In this document: positions 52,708-60,458 of the stretch, piece after piece
Position numbering within the stretch: the first letter of the stretch is position 1
Layout: the number at the start of each line of letters is the position of its first letter
Source of the DNA: Brachybacterium sp. EE-P12
GTDB lineage: Bacteria > Actinomycetota > Actinomycetes > Actinomycetales > Dermabacteraceae
NCBI RefSeq assembly: GCF_003711805.1
Contig: NZ_QXCP01000012.1
Coordinates: 186,001-250,000 of the forward strand
Direction of reading: 5' to 3'
Length of the DNA stretch: 64,000 bases
Made by a program: the position numbers and the translations under genes
Notes under the pieces: generated by a model
What the model saw: the letters and a program-made list of their open reading frames with translations, nothing else
Databases searched by the model: none
Told to the model about the DNA's origin: nothing

Positions 52708-53261
52708 CAGGCGCCCGTGGTGTCGAGCTCGATCGCGCCGAGCGCCCAGATGCGGTCGATCGGGGTGGAGACCGCCTCGCGGGCGCGCACCACGGCGTCC
52801 TCGTCTGGCGCGTCGTAGAAGCACAGGCACTTGGCGGTGTCCTCGCGCACATAGGTGCGCAGGAAGCTGGTCTCGGGGACCTGCGCGTACTTCGGTGCGT
52901 TCGCCTTCTTGCGGGCGAGGTACTGATCCATCGTGATCTCGGCGGGGATGTCCCACTCCACGAGGTAGCCGGCGCCGCGGCGCAGGGCCTTGATCTCCTC
53001 GAGCTCGGCGCCGACCAGGCGCACCTCGTCGGGTCCCTGGACCTCGTCGGCGACCGCGCGCACGGCCTCGCCGACGGCGGCCGCGGCCTTCGCGGACCCG
53101 GCCTCGACCACCGTGAACAGGCGCGAGTGATCGGCGGCGACCTGCGACTCGATGATCTCCGCGGGGTCCCCGCCGTCGGCGCCGAGGAGGGCGTCGAGCA
53201 CGGCCTGGCTGCCCTCGCGGGTGGCGGAGGAGGGCACGATCTCCAGCAGGTACAGCGACAT
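52707..53261 (-). CDS. DUF4242-domain protein with apparent internal duplication
   Basis: A 184-aa protein. The C-terminal half (about 95-180), YLVEWDIPAEITMDQY...KYAQVPETSFLRTYVREDTAKCLCFYDAPDEDAVVRARE, fits DUF4242, a ferredoxin-like fold known from a nickel-binding Streptomyces protein. The N-terminal half (YLLEIVPSS... SRLFTVVEAGSAKAAAAVGEAV) has the same strand/helix rhythm and looks like a degenerate second copy. The ATG at 53261 gives the family start MSLYLLE; 53309 is less likely. First gene of the operon with the flavoprotein and importer; function unknown. Confidence 0.75.
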   Translation of the reverse strand: MSLYLLEIVPSSATREGSQAVLDALLGADGGDPAEIIESQVAADHSRLFTVVEAGSAKAAAAVGEAVRAVADEVQGPDEVRLVGAELEEIKALRRGAGYLVEWDIPAEITMDQYLARKKANAPKYAQVPETSFLRTYVREDTAKCLCFYDAPDEDAVVRAREAVSTPIDRIWALGAIELDTTGA

Positions 53262-53381
53262 GAAGGCACCTTTCGTCGTCCGCTCCGATTCCACGACGGA
53301 ACGAAGCATCGCTTATGTCGGCCCATAGCATGGCACAGGGTCGAGGGCACTGTCGTCCCCCGCGGTCACGGACGGTCCGGC

Positions 53382-54236
53382 TCAGGGCCGGTCCGCGGTC
53401 TGGGCCTCGGTCGCCATCCGCGCCACGTGCAGCGCGAGATAGGAGATCTCGTCGTAGGAGAGGCCCTCCCCCATCCGCAGCTGCACGATCACGGCGAGCT
53501 GCTCGGCGGTGCGGGTCGCCTCGGGATAGGCCTCGCGGATGGTGCGGCTGATGAGGGACTGCTCCCCGGAGAGCTGTCGGTGCTGCTGGATGCGCACGAA
53601 CATGTAGCGCACGTGGGTGATGAACCGGGCCGCGGCCATGGAGTTGCGGTCCAGCGCGATCCCGAAGCGCTCCCCCACGATCGCGAGCATCTGCTGGATG
53701 ACGCCGGTCATCGTGTAGGTGAAGGAGAGGTCGCCGGTGGAGAAGCCGGCGCCCACCAGGTGCAGGGCGAGCGCGGTCGCCTCGTGCGCGGGCAGGCGCG
53801 GCTCGACGAGGCGGTTCATCTCCTCCAGCAGGCGTCGGGCGCGGTCGTGCTCCTGGGGATAGAGGGTCTGGACCTCGGCGCGCAGCGGGTACTCGATCTC
53901 GATCCCGCGGCGCAGCCGGTCCAGCGCCCCGGAGACGTGGTCGGCGACGGCAATGGCGAGGGTGGGGCGGTCGGACTCGCCGTGCTCGATCCCGGCCTCG
54001 CGAAGCGCGATCACGACGGCGCGCAGCACCTCCTGGTCGATCATCGCGAAGGCCTCGGCGAGGTGGTCGGGGTCGCGGCCGTCGGCCGGGACGAAGACCT
54101 GCACGATCTTCGCGGGGTCGACCTCCTGGCCCACCTGGGCGCGGAAGCCGATGCCGCGTCCGGTGAGGATGACCCCGCGCCCCGTGTCGTCGCGGGAGAG
54201 CACCACGTTGTTGTTCAGGACCCGCAGCACACGCAT
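53382..54236 (-). CDS. LicT/BglG-family transcriptional antiterminator
   Basis: A 284-aa RNA-binding regulator controlled by the PTS. The CAT domain (1-~58) opens MRVLRVLNNNVVLSRD and has GVILTGRGIGFRAQVGQEVD. PRD1 (about 65-170) and PRD2 (about 172-280) carry the phosphorylatable histidines in AVADHVSGAL, PAHEATALALHLVGAGF, FITHVRYMFVR and YLALHVARM. It should bind the RAT at 56566-56602 and prevent termination before the PTS gene, 147 bp upstream of it in the same orientation. Confidence 0.92.
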   Translation of the reverse strand: MRVLRVLNNNVVLSRDDTGRGVILTGRGIGFRAQVGQEVDPAKIVQVFVPADGRDPDHLAEAFAMIDQEVLRAVVIALREAGIEHGESDRPTLAIAVADHVSGALDRLRRGIEIEYPLRAEVQTLYPQEHDRARRLLEEMNRLVEPRLPAHEATALALHLVGAGFSTGDLSFTYTMTGVIQQMLAIVGERFGIALDRNSMAAARFITHVRYMFVRIQQHRQLSGEQSLISRTIREAYPEATRTAEQLAVIVQLRMGEGLSYDEISYLALHVARMATEAQTADRP

Positions 54237-54322
54237 CGGCTCCGCACCCTCCTGTCGTTCCTGCTGGGACGCCTCCGTCCTCCCGCACGGAGCCGGCCGC
54301 GGGGCGGCGCGGTCCGTGCGCT

Positions 54323-54378
54323 CCGTCGGCCCGGGGCGCGCCCTCCCTGCTCGGAGGGTACGCGCACCGGGCCGACGG
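54323..54378 (-). terminator. Long hairpin between PTS and antiterminator genes
   Basis: CCGTCGGCCCG (54323-54333) pairs with CGGGCCGACGG (54368-54378), and inside it CCCTCC pairs with GGAGGG. No T run follows on the minus strand. It may partially end PTS transcription or protect its 3' end while letting some reading into the antiterminator gene. Confidence 0.5.
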
Positions 54379-54383
54379 GCCGC

Positions 54384-56444
54384 TCAGCGGCGGGCGGTGA
54401 GCGCCGTGTCCCCGGCGACGACCTCGCCGGAGGGGGCGGGCTCGACGGCGGCGAAGGTCGCAGTGTTCGGCACGGTCACGAGCGTGATCGGGTCGACGCC
54501 GGCCTCGCGGATCGCCTCGAGGTCGACCACGGCCAGGAGATCGCCGGCCGCGACCCGCTGCCCCTGCCCGACGCGCACGTCGAAGCCGGTGCCCTGCATG
54601 GTCACGGTGTCGATGCCGACGTGCACCAGCACCTCGGCGCCGCCGTCGGTCACCAGGCCGAAGGCGTGCCCGGTGGGGGCGACGCTGGCGAGCAGCCCGT
54701 CGGCCGGGGCGAGGATGCGCCCGTCGGCCGGGACGATGCCCACTCCTTCGCCGAGCGCCCGGGAGGCGAAGACGGGATCGGGGACCTCGTCGAGGCCGAC
54801 GAGCCGGCCCGCGACGGGAGCGGCCACGACGACCTGGTCGGTGGCGGTGGGGGCAGCAGCGGCGGCGGGGGCAGCAGCGGCGGCGGGGGCAGCAGGGGCA
54901 GCGGCGGGGGCGGTCTCATGAGCAGGCGCGGCCTCGGCCTCGGCGGCGTCACGGGCGGCATCGGCCTCCGCGCGCTGCTCGGCGGTGCGGTAGTCCGAGA
55001 CGTACACCAGGACCATCGCGACGACGAACGCGACGGCGATCGCGATGACGTAGGTGAGCATCGGGTCGAACACCGGGATGGTCAGCAGCGAGGTGAACGC
55101 GAAGACACCGGTGTTCACACCGCCGAGCAGGCCGACGATCAGACCGCCCGCGAGGCAGCCCACCAGCATGCGCGGGTAGATCCGCTTGAAGCGCAGGTGG
55201 ATGCCGTACAGGGACGGCTCGGAGATGCCGCCGAACAGGCCTGCGGCGAGCGCACCGGTCGCGGTCTGGCGCATCTCGGTCTCGCGGTGGCGGATCGAGA
55301 GCAGCAGCACGCCGGCGGTGGCGCCGAAGCAGGCGAAGTTCCACGCGCCCATGGGGCCCTGGATGAAGTCGTAGCCGAGGGCATTGATGTTCTGGAGCAT
55401 GAGCGCGTTCAGCGGCCAGTGCAGGCCCAGCGGCACCAGGAACGGGTACAGCAGCGGGATGAGGATCGCGAAGACGAGCGGCGCGTTGCCGTTCAGCCAG
55501 GCCAGGCCCGCGCCGAGCCCGTTGCCCGCCCAGATGCCGAGCGGGCCGATGCCGAACGCGGTCACCGGGATCATCACCAGCATCGCGAGGAAGGGGACGA
55601 ACACCAGCTGCACGTTGGCGGGGAACACCTTCTGCAGCCCCTTGTAGACGAGGGCGAGCAGCGCCGCCATCAGCAGCGGCACGAACACCTGGCCGCCGTA
55701 GTCGTTCAGCTGCATGGGCAGGCCGAACACGGTCGCCACGCACTGCTGGGTCCCCAGCAGCTCGTTGGTGGTGCAGGTGACGCCGGGGGCGGTGCCGTCC
55801 AGCAGGCCGATGTAGTCCGGGGTCATCACGGCGGCCATCACGGCAGCGCCGACCCAGCCGTCGATCTGGAGCTTCTTGGCCGCGTTGTAGGCGACCATGA
55901 TCGGCAGGAAGTACAGCACCGAGCGCCACATGGCGTCGACGAACACCCAGGTCGCGGACTTGTCCTCGGCGCGGAAGTCGATCATGCCGAGGGCGTCGAG
56001 CACCGAGGCGATCGCGATGATGAGGGAGGCGCCCAGCAGCACGCCCATGAGGGGGCGGAAGGAGTCCGAGAGGTACTCGAAGAAGCTGTCGAGCCAGGAC
56101 CACCTCCCGCGGCCCTTCGCGCGGATCTCGGCCTTGACCTCGGCGTCGGTCTTCGCCCGGGGCGTGCCGCCGTCGGCCATGGCGGGCAGGTTCATGATCT
56201 GGGAGTAGACCCCCGCGACCGCACCGCCGATGACGACCTGGAAGCGGTCGCCGGACTGGGGGACCGTGCCCATCACCTCGGGCAGGGCGTCCAGGGACTC
56301 GCGGTCCACCCGGGCGCCGTCGTGCAGCTGGAAGCGCAGCCGGGTCGCGCAGTGGGTGAGGCTCTCGATGTTCTCGGGTCCGCCGACGCCGCGGAGGATC
56401 TTCTCGGCGGTCGAGGTGGCGGTCCCTGGGGAGGAGCTGCTCAT
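54384..56444 (-). CDS. PTS beta-glucoside transporter, EIIBCA fusion
   Basis: A 686-aa membrane protein importing and phosphorylating a beta-glucoside or sucrose-like sugar. Order: EIIB (1-~85; phosphorylated Cys32 in ESLTHCATRLRF), EIIC (about 105-465, ten hydrophobic segments, GISEPSLYGI), an Ala/Pro-rich linker, and EIIA (about 535-680; FGLVTDGGAEVLVHVGIDTVTMQG with the active His). Controlled by the RAT/terminator leader upstream. No phospho-beta-glucosidase gene is next to it, so the exact sugar is open. Confidence 0.92.
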   Translation of the reverse strand: MSSSSPGTATSTAEKILRGVGGPENIESLTHCATRLRFQLHDGARVDRESLDALPEVMGTVPQSGDRFQVVIGGAVAGVYSQIMNLPAMADGGTPRAKTDAEVKAEIRAKGRGRWSWLDSFFEYLSDSFRPLMGVLLGASLIIAIASVLDALGMIDFRAEDKSATWVFVDAMWRSVLYFLPIMVAYNAAKKLQIDGWVGAAVMAAVMTPDYIGLLDGTAPGVTCTTNELLGTQQCVATVFGLPMQLNDYGGQVFVPLLMAALLALVYKGLQKVFPANVQLVFVPFLAMLVMIPVTAFGIGPLGIWAGNGLGAGLAWLNGNAPLVFAILIPLLYPFLVPLGLHWPLNALMLQNINALGYDFIQGPMGAWNFACFGATAGVLLLSIRHRETEMRQTATGALAAGLFGGISEPSLYGIHLRFKRIYPRMLVGCLAGGLIVGLLGGVNTGVFAFTSLLTIPVFDPMLTYVIAIAVAFVVAMVLVYVSDYRTAEQRAEADAARDAAEAEAAPAHETAPAAAPAAPAAAAAPAAAAAPTATDQVVVAAPVAGRLVGLDEVPDPVFASRALGEGVGIVPADGRILAPADGLLASVAPTGHAFGLVTDGGAEVLVHVGIDTVTMQGTGFDVRVGQGQRVAAGDLLAVVDLEAIREAGVDPITLVTVPNTATFAAVEPAPSGEVVAGDTALTARR

Positions 56445-56513
56445 GCGGCGCCCTCGCCCCCTTTCGTGGTCTGGTCCGGCTCGACGAGGGGCACGGACCC
56501 GCGTGCGGGCAAC

Positions 56514-56571
56514 AAAAAAGACCCGGGGCCCTGCCGGGTGCGTGAGGGCGCACGGCATGGTCCCAGGTCTT
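56514..56571 (-). terminator. Leader terminator of the PTS gene
   Basis: On the minus strand AAGACC...GGGACC pairs with GGGCCCCGGGTCTT and is followed by TTTTTT (56514-56519). An inner TGCG/CGCA hairpin extends the stem. Its AAGACC strand is shared with the RAT, so the two structures exclude each other, as in classic LicT/SacT control. Confidence 0.85.
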
Positions 56572-56602
56572 GCTCCCCCGCCGGGACGGGGGATGACAAT
56601 CC
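56566..56602 (-). promoter_or_regulatory. Ribonucleic antiterminator (RAT) sequence
   Basis: On the minus strand the element starts GGATTGTCAT, forms a CCCC/GGGG stem and ends GCAAGACC, close to the known RAT form GGATTGT...GCA-AAACC. It immediately precedes and overlaps the leader terminator. The BglG-family protein at 53382 is the expected ligand. Confidence 0.85.
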
Positions 56603-56625
56603 GGTGAACGCTGAGTTCGCGATGG

Positions 56626-56653
56626 ACCTTAGCAGGATCCGGACGGAGCGCAA
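56626..56653 (-). promoter_or_regulatory. Weak candidate promoter of the PTS leader
   Basis: TTGCGC (56648-56653), a 16-bp spacer and TAAGGT (56626-56631) on the minus strand would start RNA just before the RAT. Matches are partial; placement is plausible because transcription must begin upstream of 56602. Confidence 0.35.
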
Positions 56654-56685
56654 GGGGACCTTCGGCCCCCACTACCCTCGCGGGC

Positions 56686-57228
56686 ATGTCCGCGCCCCGC
56701 CCTGCAGCCCCGGCCTCCGTCTCCGGATCCGCCTTCACGGTCGACGTCCCGACGCTGGCCGACGTCCCGGCGCTCGCCCGCGTCCACGTCCGCGGCTGGG
56801 AGGTCGCCTACGGGCACGTCCTGTCCGGCGAGGAGTGGTTCGGCCAGCCCGCGATCGAGCGACGCATCGAGCAGTGGACCCGCTGGCTGACCCCGGGCGC
56901 CCCCGAGGCCGACGAGGGCGCCTTCCGAGCGGGCCGCGACGGCGACGGCACCCCCGTCGGCCTCGCCGCTTCCTGGCCGCCGCGGGATGCGGAGCCGGTG
57001 CGGGAGCGGGAGCTGTCGGTGCTCTACGTCGAGGCCGCCTGGCACGGCACGGGGATGGCGCAGGCTCTGGTCGAGTCGTTGATCGGCGAGGAGCCGGCGA
57101 GCCTGTGGGTCGCCGAGGACAACGCACGTGCCCAGCGTTTCTACGCGAAGCTCGGCTTCGCGCCCGACGGGGCCCGGCACGTCGATCCGCGGTGGCCCGC
57201 GCTGCCGGACATCCGCATGGTGCGGTGA
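56686..57228 (+). CDS. GNAT-family N-acetyltransferase
   Basis: A 180-aa acetyltransferase. DVPTLADVPALARVHVRGWEVAYGHVLS is the usual RimI-like opening; LSVLYVEAAWHGTGMAQALVESLI holds the acetyl-CoA loop (HGTGMAQ) and LWVAEDNARAQRFYAKLGF the C-terminal motif. TACCCT (56673-56678) ends seven bases before the ATG, fixing the start and suggesting a leaderless message. Substrate unknown. Confidence 0.85.
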   Translation: MSAPRPAAPASVSGSAFTVDVPTLADVPALARVHVRGWEVAYGHVLSGEEWFGQPAIERRIEQWTRWLTPGAPEADEGAFRAGRDGDGTPVGLAASWPPRDAEPVRERELSVLYVEAAWHGTGMAQALVESLIGEEPASLWVAEDNARAQRFYAKLGFAPDGARHVDPRWPALPDIRMVR

Positions 57229-57341
57229 GCCGGCGCCCGCCTCCGGTCGCGCCTCGTCCCGCCGAGGATCCACCTGCAGGCTGACCCTCTCGCCCTCCTC
57301 GGCGGACGCGCCCGGAGGGCCTGCGACGCGAGGGTGGAGCC

Positions 57342-57653
57342 ATGAAGAACGCCACCATCGCCACCAGCCGCACCCGAGCCGACTCCGACCACCTCATCCC
57401 CTATCGTCCCCGGCCTGCGACCTGGGGAGACGTCGAGACCCTGCAGGCCGTCCGCGCGCAGCGGTCCCGCGCCGCGGGCCAGGGCCTGGACCCGAGCACC
57501 CTCGAGGCCCGAGCCGGGCGCCGAGCAGACCGGACGCACGAGGCGGGCCGGGGGCCGGCGTCGCAGCGGACCGTGCCGGCCGGCCGGCACCGCGCCCGGC
57601 CGTCGTTCCCCGCCCTGCTCGCGCCGCTGCTCGGCGTGCCCCGCAGCGCCTGA
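57342..57653 (+). CDS. Basic 103-aa protein of unknown function
   Basis: An Arg/Ala-rich reading frame with GGTGGAG before the ATG and high G/C at third positions. It begins MKNATIATSRTRADSDHLIPY and contains WGDVETLQAVRAQRSRAAGQG, then a disordered basic stretch and a short LLAPLLGVPRSA end. No membrane segment or known domain is visible. Probably a real small gene, but annotation by length and codon use only. Confidence 0.55.
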   Translation: MKNATIATSRTRADSDHLIPYRPRPATWGDVETLQAVRAQRSRAAGQGLDPSTLEARAGRRADRTHEAGRGPASQRTVPAGRHRARPSFPALLAPLLGVPRSA

Positions 57654-57715
57654 GAGGCGGAGGGGTCGAGATCTCGACCGGACCGAGCGCCCCACGGGCT
57701 CTGCACCGAACACCG

Positions 57716-57778
57716 CACCGAGCGCTGCATCTGGACCGCTATGACGGCCCTGAAGCGGTCCGGATGCAGCACTCGATC
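57716..57778. repeat. 63-bp dispersed palindrome, family B, copy 2
   Basis: Same length as copy 1. The stem has GCTGCATC/GATGCAGC where copy 1 has GCTGCGTC/GACGCAGC: a G-C pair became A-T with both arms changed. One further mismatch and one G-T pair are present. It lies 96 bp before the pdxH start. Confidence 0.8.
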
Positions 57779-57874
57779 TCAGCGGAAGTCCAGGGCCGGC
57801 GCGAGGTCCGCGGCCCGGAAGCAACGCTCGACCGCGACTCCCCCGGCGCGACGCGAGGTTCTAGGATCAACGCC

Positions 57875-58564
57875 ATGACCAGCGCCTCGAACCGTCTCGC
57901 CGGTGAACGCCTCGACTATCTCGCCGGGTCCCTCGCGGACTCCGCGCCTGCGGACCCGCTCGAGCTCTGCGATGCCTGGCTGCAGGATGCCTTCGCCCGC
58001 CGGGAGTCGCACGGGGACATCACGGACCCGACCGCCGTCGTGCTCTCCACGGTCGCCCTCGACGCCGACGGCGCACCGCGCCCGCGCTCGCGGACCGTGC
58101 TGCTGAAGGGGCTCGACGAGCACGGCGCCGTGCTCTACACGAACCTCGAGTCGGACAAGGCCCTCGAGCTCGCCGCGACGCCGCGGGCCGCGCTGCTGCT
58201 GCCCTGGTACCCGCTGCAGCGCCAGGTGCGGATCGAGGGCGTGGTCGAGCAGGTCCCCGCGGCGGAGTCCGACGCCTACTGGGCCACGCGCCCGCGCGGC
58301 TCGCAGCTGGGGGCGTGGGCCTCCCACCAGTCCCGCGAGATCGACTCCCGCGACTCCCTCGAGACGCAGTACGCCGAGGTCGAGGCGCGTTTCGAGGGCG
58401 CGGAGGTGCCGCGTCCGGAGTTCTGGGGCGGGCTGCGCGTACGGCCCGTCCGGGTCGAGTTCTGGCAGGGGCGGGCGCACCGCGTGCACGACCGGATCGT
58501 CTACACGCGCACTGCGGAGGGTGACGGCTTCGGACCCTGGGGGAGGCATCGTCTGCAGCCCTGA
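57875..58564 (+). CDS. pdxH: Pyridoxamine 5'-phosphate oxidase
   Basis: A 229-aa FMN enzyme converting pyridoxine/pyridoxamine phosphate to pyridoxal phosphate. PRSRTVLLKGLDEHGAVLYTNLESDKALEL binds FMN and substrate; LGAWASHQSREIDSRDSLE and PEFWGGLRVRPVRVEFWQGRAHRVHDRIVY are the C-terminal family signature. TAGGAT (57862-57867) ends seven bases before the ATG, so the start is well set and probably leaderless. Confidence 0.93.
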   Translation: MTSASNRLAGERLDYLAGSLADSAPADPLELCDAWLQDAFARRESHGDITDPTAVVLSTVALDADGAPRPRSRTVLLKGLDEHGAVLYTNLESDKALELAATPRAALLLPWYPLQRQVRIEGVVEQVPAAESDAYWATRPRGSQLGAWASHQSREIDSRDSLETQYAEVEARFEGAEVPRPEFWGGLRVRPVRVEFWQGRAHRVHDRIVYTRTAEGDGFGPWGRHRLQP

Positions 58565-58594
58565 GACGGGGAACGGGCGGGACGGGGATGCCGC

Positions 58595-58668
58595 CCGGCC
58601 GACGGGGCGCCCGGCCGACGGGGCGCCCGGCCCGAGCTCGCGCGTGGTCCACGCCCGGCCCGAGCTCG
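58595..58668. repeat. Compound short tandem and direct repeats
   Basis: CCGGCCGACGGGGCGC is present twice in tandem (58595-58610, 58611-58626), followed by two copies of GCCCGGCCCGAGCTCG (58625-58640, 58653-58668). They fill the 112-bp gap between the convergent pdxH and GNAT genes. Confidence 0.7.
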
Positions 58669-58676
58669 CCCGGCGT

Positions 58677-59417
58677 TCATATGCCGAAGGCGGGCGGGTA
58701 GGTGATCCGTCCGCGCGGGAGCGGACGGTCCGGGTCCAGGGCGAGGGCCATGAAGGCTTCGTCGGGCACGTCGAAGGGGGCGCCGATGCCGTATCGCGAG
58801 GCCGGAGCGAAGCCGAAGCGAGGGTAGTAGTCGGCATGGCCGAGCACGATCACGCAGTTCTCCCCGGCCTCCCGAGCGGCCCCGAGCGCGGCGCGGATCG
58901 CGGCGCTGCCGGCCCCGCGCCGCTGCCGGGCGGGCAGGGTCGCGCACGGGGCGAGGGCGAGCACGGGCTCCCCGTCGACGTGGGCTCTGGTCAGCAAGGC
59001 GTGGGCGACCGGGCCGAGGTCCTCGTCGGCAGCGGCGTCGGCACACGCGCGGGCACCGGCATCGGAGCGGGAGGGGGCATCGGCGTGGGCGATCCAGGAG
59101 AGCCCCTCGATCCAGGCATCCGCGTCCCGACGCAGGGCCTCGACGAGGTCCGCCTCCTCGGAGGTGGGGAACGCGGCGAGCAGCAGGTCGCGAAGAGCGG
59201 CGGCATCCTCCGGACGCTCGGGCCGAGTGCGCCAGACGGACTGCGGCGGGCCCTGCGGCATACCCGCCTGCGAGTCGTCGACCAGGGCATCCGTCGGCGG
59301 CACGCCCGCCCGCGAGGCGTCGGACAGGGCCTGCGGCGGAGGGGTGCCCGGCGATCGCCGGGGCGGCTCCGCCTCCCTGGCCCGGCCCGGGGACGGCGGG
59401 TGGTCGCGAGAGGTCAT
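58677..59417 (-). CDS. GNAT-family N-acetyltransferase
   Basis: A 246-aa protein with a ~65-residue disordered N-terminus and a GNAT domain: VWRTRPERPEDAAALRDLLLAAFPTSEEADLVEALRRD, LAPCATLPARQRRGAGSAAIRAALGAAREAGENCVIVLGHADYYPRFGFAPAS. RRGAGSA is the acetyl-CoA loop. This matches the yhbS-like subgroup. CATCCT six bases before ATG 59417 suggests that start; ATG 59432 is an alternative. Substrate unknown. Confidence 0.82.
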   Translation of the reverse strand: MTSRDHPPSPGRAREAEPPRRSPGTPPPQALSDASRAGVPPTDALVDDSQAGMPQGPPQSVWRTRPERPEDAAALRDLLLAAFPTSEEADLVEALRRDADAWIEGLSWIAHADAPSRSDAGARACADAAADEDLGPVAHALLTRAHVDGEPVLALAPCATLPARQRRGAGSAAIRAALGAAREAGENCVIVLGHADYYPRFGFAPASRYGIGAPFDVPDEAFMALALDPDRPLPRGRITYPPAFGI

Positions 59418-59572
59418 GACCCCAGGATGCATCGCCTGCCGGAGGCCCGGGGCCTCCCGCCGCGGCCCGTCATCTCGTCATCGGCGCCCGCTCTCGCCGG
59501 TCGGAAGGGCCGGGCCGGACCCGCTACCCTCGTGACAGCCCGCCGCCCCCGCCCCTCCCGAGGTCTGCACCC

Positions 59573-60316
59573 ATGGTCGCTCCCCGCTCCCGCACCCCGC
59601 TCGTGCTCGGCATCGTCGGCGGCATCGCCTGCCTGGGCCTCGTGCTCCTGCTCGTCCTCGGCGGCATCGTCGGCTACCTCGTCCTGAAGGAGGGCTCGGA
59701 GACCGCAGCCGACCCGGGCCCCTCCACCCCCGCCGCGCCCGGGGACGACAGCGGCGCAGGAGAGCTCGTGGCCCCGCCCGGCGTCTCCGAGGACCAGCCC
59801 TATCTGGAGCTGAGCTCCAGCACCGACGGCCCGGTCGTCGACGTGCACCTCGACTTCCTGTGCCCGCACTGCAGGACCTTCCAGGAGACACAGGGCGAGG
59901 ACCTCGCGGAGCTGGCGCAGGACGGCGCGGTCACCCTGCGGGTGCACCCCCGCCCGATGCTCGACGCGAGCTCGACCCCCGCCGGCTACTCCGGCCGGGC
60001 CGCGCACGCCGCGATCTGCGCGTACGCCGAGGACCCCGAGCAGTGGTTCCCGGCGGAGGCCGCGCTGTTCGAGAACCAGCCCGGCAGCGAGGGACTGACC
60101 GACGAGGAGCTGGTGGAGATCGTGGACGGGGCGACGGGGCTGGACATCAGCGCCTGTCAGGCCGAGGGCACCTACCAGCCCTGGCTCCAGGAGGTCGTCG
60201 AGCCCGACGCGCAGGCGACCACCTCGGGCACCCCGACCGTGCTCATCGACGGCACGGAGTTCACCGGCGACCTCGCAGCGCCCGGCTCCGTGAAGGAGGC
60301 CGTCGAGGCGGCCTGA
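59573..60316 (+). CDS. Membrane-anchored DsbA-like thioredoxin-fold protein
   Basis: A 247-aa protein with one N-terminal membrane span (about 10-37), an acidic/Pro linker and an extracellular DsbA-type domain. The active site is Cys97-Pro-His-Cys100 in VHLDFLCPHCRTFQETQG; cis-Pro is in TTSGTPTVLIDGTEF. A further Cys pair partner (ICAY, ISACQAEG) is present. Likely catalyses disulfide formation in secreted proteins. The DsbA-type CPHC is usual for oxidants. Confidence 0.88.
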   Translation: MVAPRSRTPLVLGIVGGIACLGLVLLLVLGGIVGYLVLKEGSETAADPGPSTPAAPGDDSGAGELVAPPGVSEDQPYLELSSSTDGPVVDVHLDFLCPHCRTFQETQGEDLAELAQDGAVTLRVHPRPMLDASSTPAGYSGRAAHAAICAYAEDPEQWFPAEAALFENQPGSEGLTDEELVEIVDGATGLDISACQAEGTYQPWLQEVVEPDAQATTSGTPTVLIDGTEFTGDLAAPGSVKEAVEAA

Positions 60317-60371
60317 CCAGGCGTCACGCGAGCGACCAGGCATCGCCGGAGCGGCCAAGTGTCGCCATGGC
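60315..60371. repeat. Three imperfect 19-bp tandem repeats after the DsbA-like gene
   Basis: GACCAGGCGTCACGCGAGC, GACCAGGCATCGCCGGAGC and GGCCAAGTGTCGCCATGGC follow each other without gap, starting inside the stop codon of the DsbA-like gene. The third contains part of the palindrome TCGCCATGGCGA. Confidence 0.65.
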
Positions 60372-60458
60372 GACGCTGTGGGGACGCCGTGGCGAACACC
60401 TGAGGACGGTCCTGCCACGCCTCTGGGCACCTCTCGCACCCGGCCCTAGCGTGGGAGC

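Noticed and set aside
53127-57284. A 1385-codon open frame on the plus strand
   Set aside because: It runs antisense to the DUF4242, antiterminator and PTS genes, whose products are recognisable family members. Long antisense frames are normal in DNA of this composition.
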